Source of the DNA: Labilithrix sp.
Lineage (GTDB): Bacteria; Myxococcota_A; Polyangia; Polyangiales; Polyangiaceae
Reading direction: 5' to 3'
DNA: 64,000 bases
NCBI GenBank assembly: GCA_019637225.1
Contig: JAHBWC010000011.1
Coordinates: 1-64,000 of the forward strand
In this document: piece by piece, positions 63,937 through 64,000 of the stretch
Position numbering within the stretch: position 1 is the first letter of the stretch
Layout of the letters: every line of letters begins with the position of its first letter
Notes under the pieces: model-generated
The model's database searches: none
Seen by the model: the letters and a program-made list of their open reading frames with translations, nothing else
Told to the model about the DNA's origin: nothing
Made by a program: the position numbers and the translations under genes

Positions 63937-64000
63937 GCCGGCAGGATAGCTCGCCACCGGCGGACGATCGACAGTTCTCCGTCCGCGTGGCATCCACCCC

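Overview
This is a GC-rich chromosomal window that looks like Myxococcota (deltaproteobacterial lineage, probably Polyangia-like). That placement is inference. It rests on the very high G+C in third codon positions, an STPK-type Ser/Thr kinase, many secreted Asp/Gly/Ser-rich lipoproteins, Cys-rich 'CGxCGT' lipoproteins, a GAF-linked PtsP relative and an Ala/Lys/Pro histone-H1-like tail. No rRNA, insertion sequence, integrase, phage or CRISPR array was found. Almost everything is housekeeping, envelope and signalling; long antisense ORFs are GC-driven shadows.

Left part (0-24 kb): a class I ribonucleotide reductase (nrdA, minus strand, running to the left edge) sits behind a clear cobalamin riboswitch. 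Next come an MFS exporter, a rhodanese, a Ser/Thr kinase, a HAD phosphatase and lipoproteins. A three-gene overlapping operon, FIST sensor -> hybrid histidine kinase -> REC-PAS-GGDEF-EAL regulator (14436 down to 9146), resembles the NosP/NahK type of c-di-GMP pathway. This operon and an adjacent lipoprotein gene lie between two copies of a ~170-bp direct repeat. The right-hand copy is the start of the tamA-like gene and the left-hand copy is a truncated relic of it. tamA and tamB (Omp85 and DUF490) follow with overlapping stop/start codons. Two related lipoproteins, one with a haem c motif, end this part.

Middle (24-45 kb): rplU-rpmA with a good promoter leads into a Cof-type HAD phosphatase, feoA, feoB and a histidine kinase whose start overlaps the feoB stop. 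On the minus strand lie a NodB-type deacetylase, a small membrane protein, RecD2 and a pair of paralogous Cys-rich lipoproteins with a textbook terminator. More Cys-rich secreted proteins, a TPR/winged-helix regulator, and groES-groEL under a perfect CIRCE operator follow. A conserved-looking two-gene unit of unknown function diverges from groES.

Right part (45-64 kb): a trypsin-like secreted protease, an acyl-CoA dehydrogenase, two coupled c-type cytochromes, a response regulator with a histone-like tail, an SCP2-type protein, a truncated PtsP-like protein lacking its phosphorylatable His, an M20 amidohydrolase, an ApbE lipoprotein, a VWA protein and a PDZ-thioredoxin fusion. tRNA-Arg(ACG) then stands 140 bp upstream of tadA, the deaminase that modifies that tRNA. 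An AsmA-like/GT51 transglycosylase fusion, a 61-bp tandem array and a TerB-like gene close the window.

The most useful leads are the tamA fragment repeat flanking the FIST operon, the tRNA-Arg(ACG)-tadA pairing, the His-less PtsP relative, the REC-H1 fusion, the B12 riboswitch on a class I reductase whose 3' end is frameshifted in this sequence, and an unexplained hairpin-bounded gap at 59.06-59.43 kb.
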